A stretch of 64,000 nt of DNA, taken from Paraflavitalea sp. CAU 1676. GTDB taxonomy: Bacteria > Bacteroidota > Bacteroidia > Chitinophagales > Chitinophagaceae. Under the pieces are notes generated by a model. It was not told where the DNA came from. It did no database searches and worked only from the letters and a program-made list of their open reading frames with translations. The position numbers were made by a program, and so were the translations under genes. The stretch lies in the NCBI RefSeq assembly GCF_029223285.1, contig NZ_JARHUJ010000007.1, forward strand, positions 434,001 through 498,000. Direction: 5' to 3'. This document shows, piece by piece, positions 18,085 to 25,933 of this stretch (position 1 is the first letter of the stretch; each line of letters starts with the position of its first letter).

Positions 18085-18124
18085 AAAGCCGCAGCCATTA
18101 CGGAAAAGTAACTACTGCGGCTTT
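18085..18124. terminator. Bidirectional terminator between the RHS locus and the SnoaL-like gene
   Basis: Perfect 10-bp arms AAAGCCGCAG and CTGCGGCTTT separated by 20 nt, with an inner TTAC/GTAA pairing. It sits between convergent genes, with T runs on both strands at the arm ends. Confidence 0.75.
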
Positions 18125-18139
18125 AAACTGGCTTGATCT

Positions 18140-18763
18140 CTATTGTTTGCCCCCCTTGCCCGCACCTTCAGAGGCCGATGGAGCCTTCCCACTATTGACA
18201 TTGGCCCGCTCGGCCATCAATGCATTGAGTGACTGTTGATCTTTAGGCAACGCACCCAGGTCCTGCAAAAATCCCAGGCGATCATTAAAGACCATAGCGC
18301 TGACGACCTTTCCTTCCTTCAACTCAAAGAAGATGGCCCCGTTACCACTCACCGGTCTTCCCGCGGCCGCTATTTGATTGAAAGGCGTCCCGGTATGTGT
18401 GCCGGACAATTTCCATCGAACGACCACTTTACTGCCTTCGGCTACCAGCTCCTGTACCTGCCATTGAAGATCGGGGAACGCCCGCACCAACAGCTGCAGC
18501 GGTTCACCAAATCCCGCGGGGCCTTTGGTACCCAGTGCACCAACATAATCGTCGGAGACAAATTCCTTCAAACGGGCAAAATCATGTTTGTTCAATACAT
18601 CTGCATACAGGTGTTTAACGATCTCTTTGTTGTCTTGATGGATGACTATCATTTCAGTTTGTTTTTTTGAGGAGGATAAAGACAAGTCACTTGATTGGGC
18701 AAAGCAAGACGTCGTTAGCATAGCCAACAACAGTTGCACATAAATGCCAGAGGCTGGTTTCAT
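18140..18763 (-). CDS. Exported SnoaL-like / ester-cyclase-type polyketide cyclase family protein
   Basis: A 207-residue exported protein of the NTF2-like superfamily. A signal peptide covers about the first 23 residues (MKPASGIYVQLLLAMLTTSC, FAQ). The SnoaL-like core runs about 40-170: VKHLYADVLNKHDFARLKEF, a DDYVGALGTKGPAGF segment, then PDLQWQVQELVAEGSKVVVR and a WKLSGTHTG strand typical of ester-cyclase annotations. The C-terminal 30 residues are Gly/Lys/Ser-rich and probably disordered. Proteins of this family are seldom true cyclases in such contexts; the substrate is unknown. It stands alone, convergent with the RHS locus and divergent from the PepSY-like gene at 18911. Confidence 0.8.
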   Translation of the reverse strand: MKPASGIYVQLLLAMLTTSCFAQSSDLSLSSSKKQTEMIVIHQDNKEIVKHLYADVLNKHDFARLKEFVSDDYVGALGTKGPAGFGEPLQLLVRAFPDLQWQVQELVAEGSKVVVRWKLSGTHTGTPFNQIAAAGRPVSGNGAIFFELKEGKVVSAMVFNDRLGFLQDLGALPKDQQSLNALMAERANVNSGKAPSASEGAGKGGKQ

Positions 18764-18910
18764 AATTGCTGTGTTTTATAACACAAATCTCCCCCACCTC
18801 CACTGCCTTTCCTTGTAAAAAATCATTGATCTCACCCTTGGCTGGCGGAACACCACCGCCGGCAGTGTCTTTCTTTTACACAACTATACCGTACACCAAA
18901 TTCATGAGCT

Positions 18911-19477
18911 ATGAAACAGTACCTCCTGTTGATGCTCACCATAGTATCTTTCTATTATGCAGTTGGGCAGGAAGATGAACTCGTGATCAAAGGATCTACC
19001 AAAATTAACCGCCAGTTGATACCAAAGTCTGTCATTGATTCGCTGTGTACGAACTTTCCGCAATCAGTGGCGATCGAGTATTATTCAATGCCACCCTATG
19101 TGGCCAAAAATGCGTGGGCAATTGCCGAAGCAGACAGCCTGGTGTCGTATCGCGACACCACCAACTATTATTTGCTCGTCGTAAAAAGGAACAACCTGAA
19201 GTTCTATGGCGTTTTTTCAGCCAGCGGCCAACTCATCATGACTAAATTAAAAGAAGATGTAGCCGTACTGCCGGGCGAAGTACAGGAATCGATGAAAGAT
19301 ATCCGCAAGGATTACCCTGGCTTTAAGGTACGTTCCAGCTCCTGTTACAAGAATGAAGGCAAATCGAGGCAATTGTACTACGAAGTAGTAGCCGAAAGAG
19401 GCAACAGCCAGCAACGCTTCTTTTACGATGTGGCAGGCACCCTGGTGAAGATAGATGTGATCAGGCGAAATGACTGA
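18911..19477 (+). CDS. Exported PepSY-like (DUF2874-type) protein, copy 1
   Basis: A 188-residue exported protein with signal peptide MKQYLLLMLTIVSFYYAVGQ. Two PepSY-like halves follow: one near residues 30-100 (STKINRQLIPKSVIDSL, NFPQSVAIEYYSMP) and one near 110-185 (LPGEVQESMKDIRKDYPGFK, LYYEVVAERGNSQQRFFYD). This is the Bacteroidota PepSY-like family whose members have a cystatin-like fold; their function is not established. A clear paralogue lies at 28909-29469, sharing the KGSTKIN/RGTSKIN opening, VIDSL, KFYG/KYYG and YPGFKV/YPGYKV blocks. It is convergent with the AraC gene, only 11 bp between stops. Confidence 0.8.
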   Translation: MKQYLLLMLTIVSFYYAVGQEDELVIKGSTKINRQLIPKSVIDSLCTNFPQSVAIEYYSMPPYVAKNAWAIAEADSLVSYRDTTNYYLLVVKRNNLKFYGVFSASGQLIMTKLKEDVAVLPGEVQESMKDIRKDYPGFKVRSSSCYKNEGKSRQLYYEVVAERGNSQQRFFYDVAGTLVKIDVIRRND

Positions 19478-19488
19478 ACCAGTACACG

Positions 19489-20256
19489 CTACATGACCGA
19501 AGGATCCTTCGCGAAAGCGCCGGGTGTTTGCCCGGTGAACAGTTTGAAGTCTTTATTGAAATGCGGCAGATCGTAATAGCCGGCATCGAACGCGATGGTG
19601 GCCATATCATGTTTTAAAGAAGCTCGTTGTACCACCGATTTCATTTTGGCAATATAAGCGAATTGCTTGGGCGTTACACCCACAAAACGCCGGAAACGTT
19701 TTTCAAAAGCATCCTGACTGATATAAAGTGACGTTGCCAGCTCTTTGATACGGATAACGCCATTGGCCGCCTGTATATGACCAATGGCTGCCGTGATTAA
19801 TGGGTCGGCTGCTTCGTGTTGCAACCTGGATAGCAGGAACTGTTCTACCAGGTCGATCCGAGGCCGGTGACCGGCAGCGGCAGCCAATTGTTCGGCCAAC
19901 AGGGGCAGTTGTTGAAACCCGCCTAATTCCTCCAGGGGTACATGCTGATCAAATAACTCATGCAGGGGCTCATTGATAAAAGCCCGGGCAGCAGCTTCCC
20001 GGAAAACGACCAGGATATTCGAGGTATTTTGCTCATACCCTACAATCCGGTTGGTCTTTCGCAGGCCGGAAATGGTGAAAGGAGATAACACAAGGGGGTG
20101 ATCGTTCGACAGGAAACTTACTTTGCCTGCAATGCGGATCGACAATACCAGCGAGGTATCGGGTAATATCCTATTGACAACAGGCTCACGACTTTCGATG
20201 ATCAGGTACTGCCTTACGAAGGCACTTAATGGCGCTATGGGAAAAAAAACCTCCAT
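19489..20256 (-). CDS. AraC-family transcriptional regulator
   Basis: A 255-residue regulator. Residues about 1-140 form an N-terminal sensing domain with the opening FFPIAPLSAFVRQYLIIES, the DUF6597-like type common in Bacteroidota. The AraC DNA-binding domain covers about 160-250 with two helix-turn-helix units: IKELATSLYISQDAFEKRFR and MATIAFDAGYYDLPHFNKDF, with the conserved FKLFTGQTPGAF end. It is the third gene of a minus-strand set after a response regulator and a histidine kinase, 48 bp from the latter. It may therefore be the output regulator that the receiver-only response regulator lacks, or simply a neighbour. Its ligand is unknown. Confidence 0.9.
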   Translation of the reverse strand: MEVFFPIAPLSAFVRQYLIIESREPVVNRILPDTSLVLSIRIAGKVSFLSNDHPLVLSPFTISGLRKTNRIVGYEQNTSNILVVFREAAARAFINEPLHELFDQHVPLEELGGFQQLPLLAEQLAAAAGHRPRIDLVEQFLLSRLQHEAADPLITAAIGHIQAANGVIRIKELATSLYISQDAFEKRFRRFVGVTPKQFAYIAKMKSVVQRASLKHDMATIAFDAGYYDLPHFNKDFKLFTGQTPGAFAKDPSVM

Positions 20257-20304
20257 GTACCGTAAAGATAATACCTGTCCGCAGATTTGCCCTTATCGAC
20301 CTCC

Positions 20305-21603
20305 CTACTCGTATGGAAGCAGTACCGTAAATACAGCGCCTTCGCCCGGTACTGCACGGGCAGAGATACTGCCCTGGTGGTTCAGCACGATCTTTTTGCA
20401 CAGAGCCAGGCCAATACCGGTGCCTCCAAAAGCTTCGCGGCTATGAAGCCGCTGAAATATATTGAAGATCTGTTCGGCATGTTGCTGGCCAAAACCGATC
20501 CCGTTATCGGCTACCTGCAGCAGGCAATATTTTTTACCGGGTACCAGTTCGGGATAGGCCGCCATTTCCTGCGGCGTAACGGCTACCGCAGTAACCTCTA
20601 TATGCGGATGGCGTTGAGGATGGCAAAACTTGAGCGCATTGCTGAGCAAATTGGTGAGCAATTGATTGATCTGTAAAGGGATGCCCCGTATCACCGGAAG
20701 CTCGTGATATTGCACCACCGCCCGCTTCTCGGCGATCAGCAATTCAAAATCGGTCAGCACTTCCCGCATCGCCGCATCGAGGTGTACGTCGGCAAACAAT
20801 TCTTCAGGCGCCGTTAGCCTCGAAAAATCGAGCACATCCTGGATCAACTTACTCATACGGGCTGTGGAAGCATCTATCTTGGCGAGTAGTTCGGTCGACA
20901 ACTGCTCATTCTTCTTGAGCATGCCTGTAAACACCCGCACCTTACGCAGGGGCTCCTGCAGGTCGTGCGAAGCCACCCAGGCAAACTGTTCTAGCTCCAG
21001 GTTGGACCTTCTTAACCGGATATTCGAAGCAGCCAGTTCGGCGGTTCGTTCAGCTACCTGCCGCTTCAACTCTTTGGAGAACTCCACCACCGTCGCCAGT
21101 TGCTGCACCTTCTCGGTGGTTTCGGTACAGGTAACGAGCACCCCTGCCACCTTGTTCCACTCATCCGCCACCGGGCTAAAACTGAAGGTCCAGTACACAT
21201 CCTCGAGCCGGCCATTACGGTGAATGGGGATCAATTGGTCTTCACTCCAGATAGCCGGACCGCCAGCCAGCACCTGATCTATAAAAGGTTTGATCACCAG
21301 CCACACTTCGGTCCACACCCCGTCTCCCGGTTTACCCAGGGCATCGGGGTGCTTGCCATCATAGCCCAAAATAGGCCGGTAACCATCATTGTAAAAGCAC
21401 AGCAGCTCAGGGCCCCAAAAAAGGAACATCGGGAAACGGTTGTTCAGCACGATACTCACTGTCGTACGCAGGCTTTGCGGCCACGTGTCGGGCGATCCAA
21501 GTGCTGTAGCACTCCAGTCATAGGCGCGGGTCAATGCACCCATTTCTCCCCCTCCCTGCAAAAACTGCCATTGCGGAGTCGTGCTGGTCATCATGCAAAG
21601 CAT
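20305..21603 (-). CDS. PAS-domain sensor histidine kinase
   Basis: A 432-residue soluble histidine kinase, starting at ATG 21603. An in-frame start further upstream would overlap the response regulator gene and add 75 residues without family similarity; ATGs at 21594 and 21591 are close alternatives. An N-terminal PAS-like domain spans about 25-165 (FPMFLFWGPELLCFYNDGYR, IWSEDQLIPIHRNG), followed by a coiled-coil linker. The HisKA H-box is WVASHDLQEPLRKV with His213; the N-box is NQLLTNLLSNALKF; the G-boxes are ADNGIGFG and FGGTGIGLALCKKI. No membrane segment is visible, so the signal is likely cytoplasmic or reaches the PAS pocket by diffusion. The response regulator lies 35 bp upstream and is the probable partner. 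Confidence 0.9.
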   Translation of the reverse strand: MLCMMTSTTPQWQFLQGGGEMGALTRAYDWSATALGSPDTWPQSLRTTVSIVLNNRFPMFLFWGPELLCFYNDGYRPILGYDGKHPDALGKPGDGVWTEVWLVIKPFIDQVLAGGPAIWSEDQLIPIHRNGRLEDVYWTFSFSPVADEWNKVAGVLVTCTETTEKVQQLATVVEFSKELKRQVAERTAELAASNIRLRRSNLELEQFAWVASHDLQEPLRKVRVFTGMLKKNEQLSTELLAKIDASTARMSKLIQDVLDFSRLTAPEELFADVHLDAAMREVLTDFELLIAEKRAVVQYHELPVIRGIPLQINQLLTNLLSNALKFCHPQRHPHIEVTAVAVTPQEMAAYPELVPGKKYCLLQVADNGIGFGQQHAEQIFNIFQRLHSREAFGGTGIGLALCKKIVLNHQGSISARAVPGEGAVFTVLLPYE

Positions 21604-21638
21604 TGTGGTTAAATGATGAAGATGCGTGAAGCAAGCGC

Positions 21639-22031
21639 TTAGGCTACGATCCTGCTCAGGACCACTCTTAGCGCATCGACCAACTCTTCGAAGTTGTAAG
21701 GCTTGGTAATAAAATCCTCTGCCCCCATCGCCCTCGATTGGGATATCGTTTGCGGGTCGGCGGTCGTCGAATACATGATCGTTGGTATGCCCGACAGGCC
21801 CGGGTTGGATTTCAACTGCCGGAGGCATTCCAGTCCGTTCATGACCGGCATATTCAGGTCAAGAAAAATAACATCGGGCTGAGAAGGGGAACTCGCCAGC
21901 TGCCGGATGGCATCCTGTCCGTTAGCGGCACGCGAAAGTTCAATCGTAGGATCTACGGCATTCAGCGCGGTATTAAAGATCCACTGTTCGTCTGCATCAT
22001 CGTCTACCAGAAAAAGCCGGCGGGTATTCAT
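21639..22031 (-). CDS. Single-domain response regulator
   Basis: A 130-residue CheY-like receiver without output domain, starting at ATG 22031 (MNTRRLFLVDDDADEQW). A longer in-frame start at 22100 would add 23 residues with no match to the receiver fold. Acidic pocket residues are Asp10-12, the phosphoacceptor is Asp58 in VIFLDLNMPVMNG, the switch Ser/Thr is in IMYSTTAD, and Lys110 is in DFITKPYNF. Members of this type often pair with hybrid or PAS kinases, and this one directly precedes such a kinase on the same strand. With no effector domain it must act by protein contact or as a phosphate sink. Confidence 0.9.
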   Translation of the reverse strand: MNTRRLFLVDDDADEQWIFNTALNAVDPTIELSRAANGQDAIRQLASSPSQPDVIFLDLNMPVMNGLECLRQLKSNPGLSGIPTIMYSTTADPQTISQSRAMGAEDFITKPYNFEELVDALRVVLSRIVA

Positions 22032-22350
22032 AAGCACATTTTGGATTATGATCAATTTTATTTCATCACCAATTGAGCAATACAGCATTGAAAGCGGCAT
22101 TCCGACAATAAACGGGCAGTTGAACTACCTGCTTACTGGTGAAGCATGTAAATGCTGGTTGGTTGGAGAGTTGCTGCTAATCAGAATCCGGAGGTTGCGT
22201 AAGTAGATCAGGTAATTGCTACCAAAATCCCGAAGTATAGATACAAATATAGGGTGCGGTGTGGAAAAACGGAAACAACTGATGCCAATAGTTATAAAAA
22301 CAAGCCGGATGTCTCCATTTGCTGACCCTTTTCGGGTATCGTCCTACACA

Positions 22351-22379
22351 AAAAAGGGGTCCCGCTGAAGCGGGATCCC
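22351..22379 (-). terminator. Terminator downstream of the FGE gene
   Basis: Arms GGGGTCCCGC (22356-22365) and GCGGGATCCC (22370-22379) around a TGAA loop. On the minus strand the hairpin is followed by TTTTTT, so it terminates the transcript of the gene ending at 22450. The stem has one non-Watson-Crick pair. The remaining 300 bp or so up to the response regulator start hold no gene I can support. Confidence 0.7.
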
Positions 22380-22449
22380 TACATAAATGAAAACACCTGC
22401 TTTATGAAAACGAACCTCTGCTAACTGTTGTGAGTGAAGGCAGATTGGA

Positions 22450-23652
22450 CTATTTATTCATGGCTATACTGCTTGGCAGGTCCTTTACACATCTAAAACC
22501 CAAATGATTGGCGCCCGATCGCCACTCCCCTTTTCCGCGGGTACCTACCATATACCGGGTACAATACTGATCGGTGCAGAGAAAAGATCCGCCCCGTTGC
22601 ACTTTCTTGCGTTCCTTGGGCTCCGCTGGATCCCACGGCACTAACGGTCCGTGCGGATTATTGGCGATACCCCTGTCATTCAACTCCTGGTAATAGTCGG
22701 GCCGGTACCAGTCACTGCACCACTCCCACACATTACCAGCCATATCGTATAAGCCGAAATTATTGGCGGGAAACTGTTTTACAGGTGCCAGCCCCCTGAA
22801 CCCATCAGCAGCCACATCCTGCACCGGGAACTTGCCCTGATAAGTATTAGCCATCCATTTGCCGTCGGGCTTGAATTGATTACCCCACGCATACAAGCTG
22901 CCGGCTTTACCAGCCCGGGCTGCATACTCCCACTCAGCCTCTGTGGGCAAGCGTTTACCCGCCCACCGGGCATATTCTGCAGCATCTTCCCATGCTATAT
23001 GAACAACGGGATAACTACCCCTTTGATCGATGGAACTGCCGGGCCCTTCCGGGTGACGCCAGTTGGCACCTTTTACGTAGTTCCACCATTGGTAACGGTC
23101 ATTCAGCTCCACATTGGAAGCCGGTGGGCTGAACACGACAGAACCTGCTACCAGGTTCTCCTTTGGCGCCCCGGGAAATTCATCCGCAGAGGGCTGTTTT
23201 TCAGCAACGGTGATATAGCCGGTAGCATTTACAAATTCGGCAAACTGTGCATTGGTCACTTCGGTGGCATCCATCATAAAACCATCCAGGTAAACGCGGT
23301 GTACCGGCCGCGCATCTTGCATCTGCTCTTTGCCCCCATCCTGCATTCCAGCCGGATTTACGCCACCCATACTGAATTCACCGCCCGGTATCCATACCAT
23401 CCCTTCCGGTAAACGAGGCTTATTGGAGGAATGAACGATGGTGCTATCAAAATCAAGCCCGCCACCCTGGCTATAGAGGGCACTATCGGCCGGCATAAGT
23501 CCATTCATTGTACAGGAAACGGCTTGATCTACTTGCTGTTGAGGAATTGATTCGGCAGAATTGACATCATTACAGGCAGGTAAAGAAAAAAAAGCCATGT
23601 ATAGACATACACAGCTTGCTAATCGACTTACTGCTATTCCTGCTCTGTCCAA
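22450..23652 (-). CDS. Formylglycine-generating enzyme (SUMF1/FGE family) lipoprotein
   Basis: A 400-residue exported protein. The N-terminus has a signal sequence ending LPAC (a lipobox), so it is probably anchored in the periplasm. The FGE-sulfatase domain fills the rest: GMVWIPGGEFSMGGV, DGFMMDATEVTNAQFAEFVN, PVVHIAWEDAAEYARWAGKR, LPTEAEWEYAARAG, MAGNVWEWCSDWY. The C-terminal active site GGSFLCTDQYCTRY has two cysteines four residues apart (Cys359, Cys364), matching the Cys336/Cys341 pair of human FGE, and ends GANHLGFRCV. Many bacterial SUMF1-like proteins lack these cysteines, so this looks like a genuine copper-dependent sulfatase-activating enzyme that turns a sulfatase cysteine into formylglycine. 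A sulfatase gene lies at 29540-31132. The gene is transcribed alone and has its own terminator. Confidence 0.9.
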   Translation of the reverse strand: MDRAGIAVSRLASCVCLYMAFFSLPACNDVNSAESIPQQQVDQAVSCTMNGLMPADSALYSQGGGLDFDSTIVHSSNKPRLPEGMVWIPGGEFSMGGVNPAGMQDGGKEQMQDARPVHRVYLDGFMMDATEVTNAQFAEFVNATGYITVAEKQPSADEFPGAPKENLVAGSVVFSPPASNVELNDRYQWWNYVKGANWRHPEGPGSSIDQRGSYPVVHIAWEDAAEYARWAGKRLPTEAEWEYAARAGKAGSLYAWGNQFKPDGKWMANTYQGKFPVQDVAADGFRGLAPVKQFPANNFGLYDMAGNVWEWCSDWYRPDYYQELNDRGIANNPHGPLVPWDPAEPKERKKVQRGGSFLCTDQYCTRYMVGTRGKGEWRSGANHLGFRCVKDLPSSIAMNK

Positions 23653-24040
23653 AACGTTTATTTATTGTTGAGATAAATGTCTTACTGTTAATTGTTGCCA
23701 CCAGGAAAACTTTGGTTGAAAGAAGACCGATGATCGCTCACCGGCCTGTCTTTTTTTTAATCCCCGACCCCAAATCGTTGTATTGCTGGTAAACAACCTG
23801 ATCAATGAACTTTGTCGCCTTTTGCCAATTGGCCCTTTTCAAAAGTGCCCCGGTATCAGTGCCTTAATCGCCAGATTCATTCAGCTAATACCGGGCGCAC
23901 AAAAAAGTGAAAGGCGTGAGAAATAGGTTTTACACAGACACCCGCCAACAACCAACTCACTTATCATCTACACATATCTGTTACCTCTTTACCAAAAGTA
24001 CTATCACAATTCACCACCACCAAATTCCTAAGCCTATACT
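23653..24040. other. Intergenic region, no gene seen
   Basis: About 390 bp between the FGE gene start and the end of the AraC-type gene, both on the minus strand. It should contain the FGE promoter. I could not find a convincing -33/-7 pair, and short frames here show no family motif. Confidence 0.4.
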
Positions 24041-24066
24041 GTGCCAAACATTATAATATTTGGCAC
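24041..24066 (-). promoter_or_regulatory. 26-bp palindrome just past the AraC-type stop codon; 3' hairpin or operator
   Basis: Arms GTGCCAAA and TTTGGCAC flank the inner palindrome ATTATAAT. The single imperfect pair is C/A on the plus strand but becomes a U-G wobble in minus-strand RNA, which favours a hairpin in the transcript ending at 24070. It lacks a following T run, so it is not a classic terminator. Confidence 0.5.
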
Positions 24067-24069
24067 TCT

Positions 24070-24510
24070 TCAGAATTTGAAATAACGCTTACTGTATTCA
24101 GTGTAAGACTCACCCGTAAACTTCTTGAATGCATTGGTAAACGTATTCCTGTTCTGAAAACCGCTCTTTGTCGACAACTCATTCATCGACAGTTTTGCAG
24201 CTGTACCATTCTGTATAAGGTCTATACAATACCTGATCCGGTATTGGTTGAGAAAATCGCTGAAATGCATACCCATCTTTTGATTGATATGAGCCGACAA
24301 TTGCCAGGATGGCACCTGTAGGTCTTCACCCAATTGCTTGATCGTATATCCAGGCTTCAGGAAAGGTTTCTTTTCATGCATATATTGTTCAAGCCGGTAT
24401 TGCAGCAGATCGACCGGACGAATATCAGGCGGCGCCTGGTTACCCGAACGATTATTAAATGAAAAGAGCTGTCGCAGCCAACTCCATACATTTCTACTCA
24501 TACATAACAT
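24070..24510 (-). CDS. Short AraC-type DNA-binding protein (no ligand domain)
   Basis: A 146-residue protein consisting mainly of an AraC helix-turn-helix domain. Residues about 36-70 hold HEKKPFLKPGYTIKQLGEDL, the entry seen in Bacteroidota AraC proteins whose sensor part is membrane-bound or separate. The first HTH is LQVPSWQLSAHINQKMGMHF and the second lies in MNELSTKSGFQNRNTFTNAF, closing with FKKFTGESYTEYSKRY. The N-terminus (WSWLRQLFSFNNRSG) has no sensor domain or clear membrane helix. A paralogue of the same design lies at 44904-45374. It may regulate the neighbouring FGE gene or the barrel cluster; nothing in the sequence decides this. Confidence 0.85.
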   Translation of the reverse strand: MLCMSRNVWSWLRQLFSFNNRSGNQAPPDIRPVDLLQYRLEQYMHEKKPFLKPGYTIKQLGEDLQVPSWQLSAHINQKMGMHFSDFLNQYRIRYCIDLIQNGTAAKLSMNELSTKSGFQNRNTFTNAFKKFTGESYTEYSKRYFKF

Positions 24511-24623
24511 TTAAGTATTGCCGCAATCCTGGTCTCGTGTGAACAAAGGCCGGTTGATCAATATCAAACCAACATCGATCAACCGCCCTGCATTATCCTG
24601 TACCCTTCCGGGACACTGTAGCA

Positions 24624-25220
24624 TCAGAACTGAAAAAACTTCAAGCCTATATTCACCGACAGGAAGTTTTGTCCATCCAGTCCACCACCCTCGAAGGGCC
24701 AGTAATATTTTACGCCTACGAAAGGACTAACACCGGAAGATGTTTTGAAGACGAATCCCGCTTCGGGCCGGATGGCAAATTGCCATGCTTCGTTGGTGAT
24801 CCGGTACAATCCAAAATCGGTGGCGCGGTTCGAATACAGGGTACCCAATCCAATACCCACATAAGGATCCATTTTCTTATTGCTGGTAGGTGGATGAAAT
24901 TGTACACCTGCCAGGATAGGCACCGAATTCGTATACCGGTATTGCTTGCCCGTAATGGTCACCGTTTGATCTTTGTATTGGGTAACGCCGACGTCTTCAT
25001 AAAAAACATTCCAGCCAACTTCCAGGCCTACGCTCATATTCGATTTCACCATGCGGTTGAACTCAAAATTGATACCCCTGAAACTTGTTTTACTGATGTA
25101 ATCGCTCAGGTCGCCTGTCGGAAACGCTATGGGATACGACATCGTGAAGTTGTTGGCATGCTGCCCCTGCACGCCCAGTGCGCCGAAAAGTAATAGCGCA
25201 AATGAAATGACTATTTTCAT
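24624..25220 (-). CDS. Outer-membrane beta-barrel protein
   Basis: A 198-residue exported protein with signal peptide MKIVISFALLLFGALGVQGQ. The rest alternates hydrophobic and polar residues in strands typical of an eight-stranded OmpA/OmpW-like barrel (MSVGLEVGWNVFYED, DPYVGIGLGTLYSN, FAIRPEAGFVFKTSSG, VSPFVGVKYYWPF) and ends with the aromatic C-terminal strand FLSVNIGLKFFQF. It is the last of three minus-strand genes with a DUF4136 lipoprotein (11 bp apart) and a larger membrane protein upstream. No specific substrate or enzyme activity can be assigned. Confidence 0.78.
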   Translation of the reverse strand: MKIVISFALLLFGALGVQGQHANNFTMSYPIAFPTGDLSDYISKTSFRGINFEFNRMVKSNMSVGLEVGWNVFYEDVGVTQYKDQTVTITGKQYRYTNSVPILAGVQFHPPTSNKKMDPYVGIGLGTLYSNRATDFGLYRITNEAWQFAIRPEAGFVFKTSSGVSPFVGVKYYWPFEGGGLDGQNFLSVNIGLKFFQF

Positions 25221-25231
25221 ATACCCGTTTT

Positions 25232-25882
25232 TTAGTGTTTCAGATATGGTGATTGTGCAAAAGCTTTGTCGATACTGGTTTGAATACGGGCGGTGATATT
25301 GGCAGTACCGCCTTCATTCAGCCCATTGATGATCGAACTCCAGACTACCGCCCGCGTATCGGGGTTGGACGCCGGCGTGTTATCGACCATTTGCGTAAAC
25401 ACCGAACCCGACCGGTAGCCAGTTACGTATGGAGGATAATACCAACCTGGATAGTACCAGCCCCAGCCTGGATACCAGCCTGGATAATACCAACCCCAAT
25501 ACCACCAGTCGTAGTAATAATAAATATTGGTAGTGGTCATAGTGGAATTAAGAACAACCACATCCGGATTGGCATTCTTATTCACCAAGGTCCAGCCATT
25601 GTTCGCCATGTTCTGCTTGATCTGGTTCACGATCGTAGCCGCAGTAGCAGCCGCTACGAAAGTGGGTTTCCCGTCACCATCCGGATCGTTGAATGCATCG
25701 CCGGTGATCTTGATCACACTGTCGGACATGGCATAGGTTTTCTTCGAAGCAAAATCAAAATCCTTGTAGTAGTTAGTGTATACCAGGTCGAGGTCCTCTA
25801 TGTAATCCGCCCCTTTGGGGTAACACCCCCATAAGACAGGCAACAGGAAGACAGCCCACCAGTACCGAGATTTAATTGTCAT
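25232..25882 (-). CDS. DUF4136 lipoprotein with an aromatic low-complexity insert
   Basis: A 216-residue lipoprotein: signal MTIKSRYWWAVFLLPVLWGC with Cys20 as lipidation site. The DUF4136 domain is marked by DLVYTNYYKDFDFASKKTYA, VNQIKQNMANNGWTLVNKNA and NPDVVVLNSTM. Residues about 118-155 are almost only Tyr, Trp, Pro and Gly, with repeated YPGW units, which is unusual even for this family. The C-terminal part has AVVWSSIINGLN and ARIQTSIDKAFAQSPY, again family-typical. The function of DUF4136 is unknown; it often sits beside outer-membrane proteins, as here. A second DUF4136 gene is at 27932-28501. Confidence 0.85.
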   Translation of the reverse strand: MTIKSRYWWAVFLLPVLWGCYPKGADYIEDLDLVYTNYYKDFDFASKKTYAMSDSVIKITGDAFNDPDGDGKPTFVAAATAATIVNQIKQNMANNGWTLVNKNANPDVVVLNSTMTTTNIYYYYDWWYWGWYYPGWYPGWGWYYPGWYYPPYVTGYRSGSVFTQMVDNTPASNPDTRAVVWSSIINGLNEGGTANITARIQTSIDKAFAQSPYLKH

Positions 25883-25933
25883 AACGCGTAGGTTTAAATG
25901 TTTAAATATGTAAGAATTACCATTGCTGTTCCC

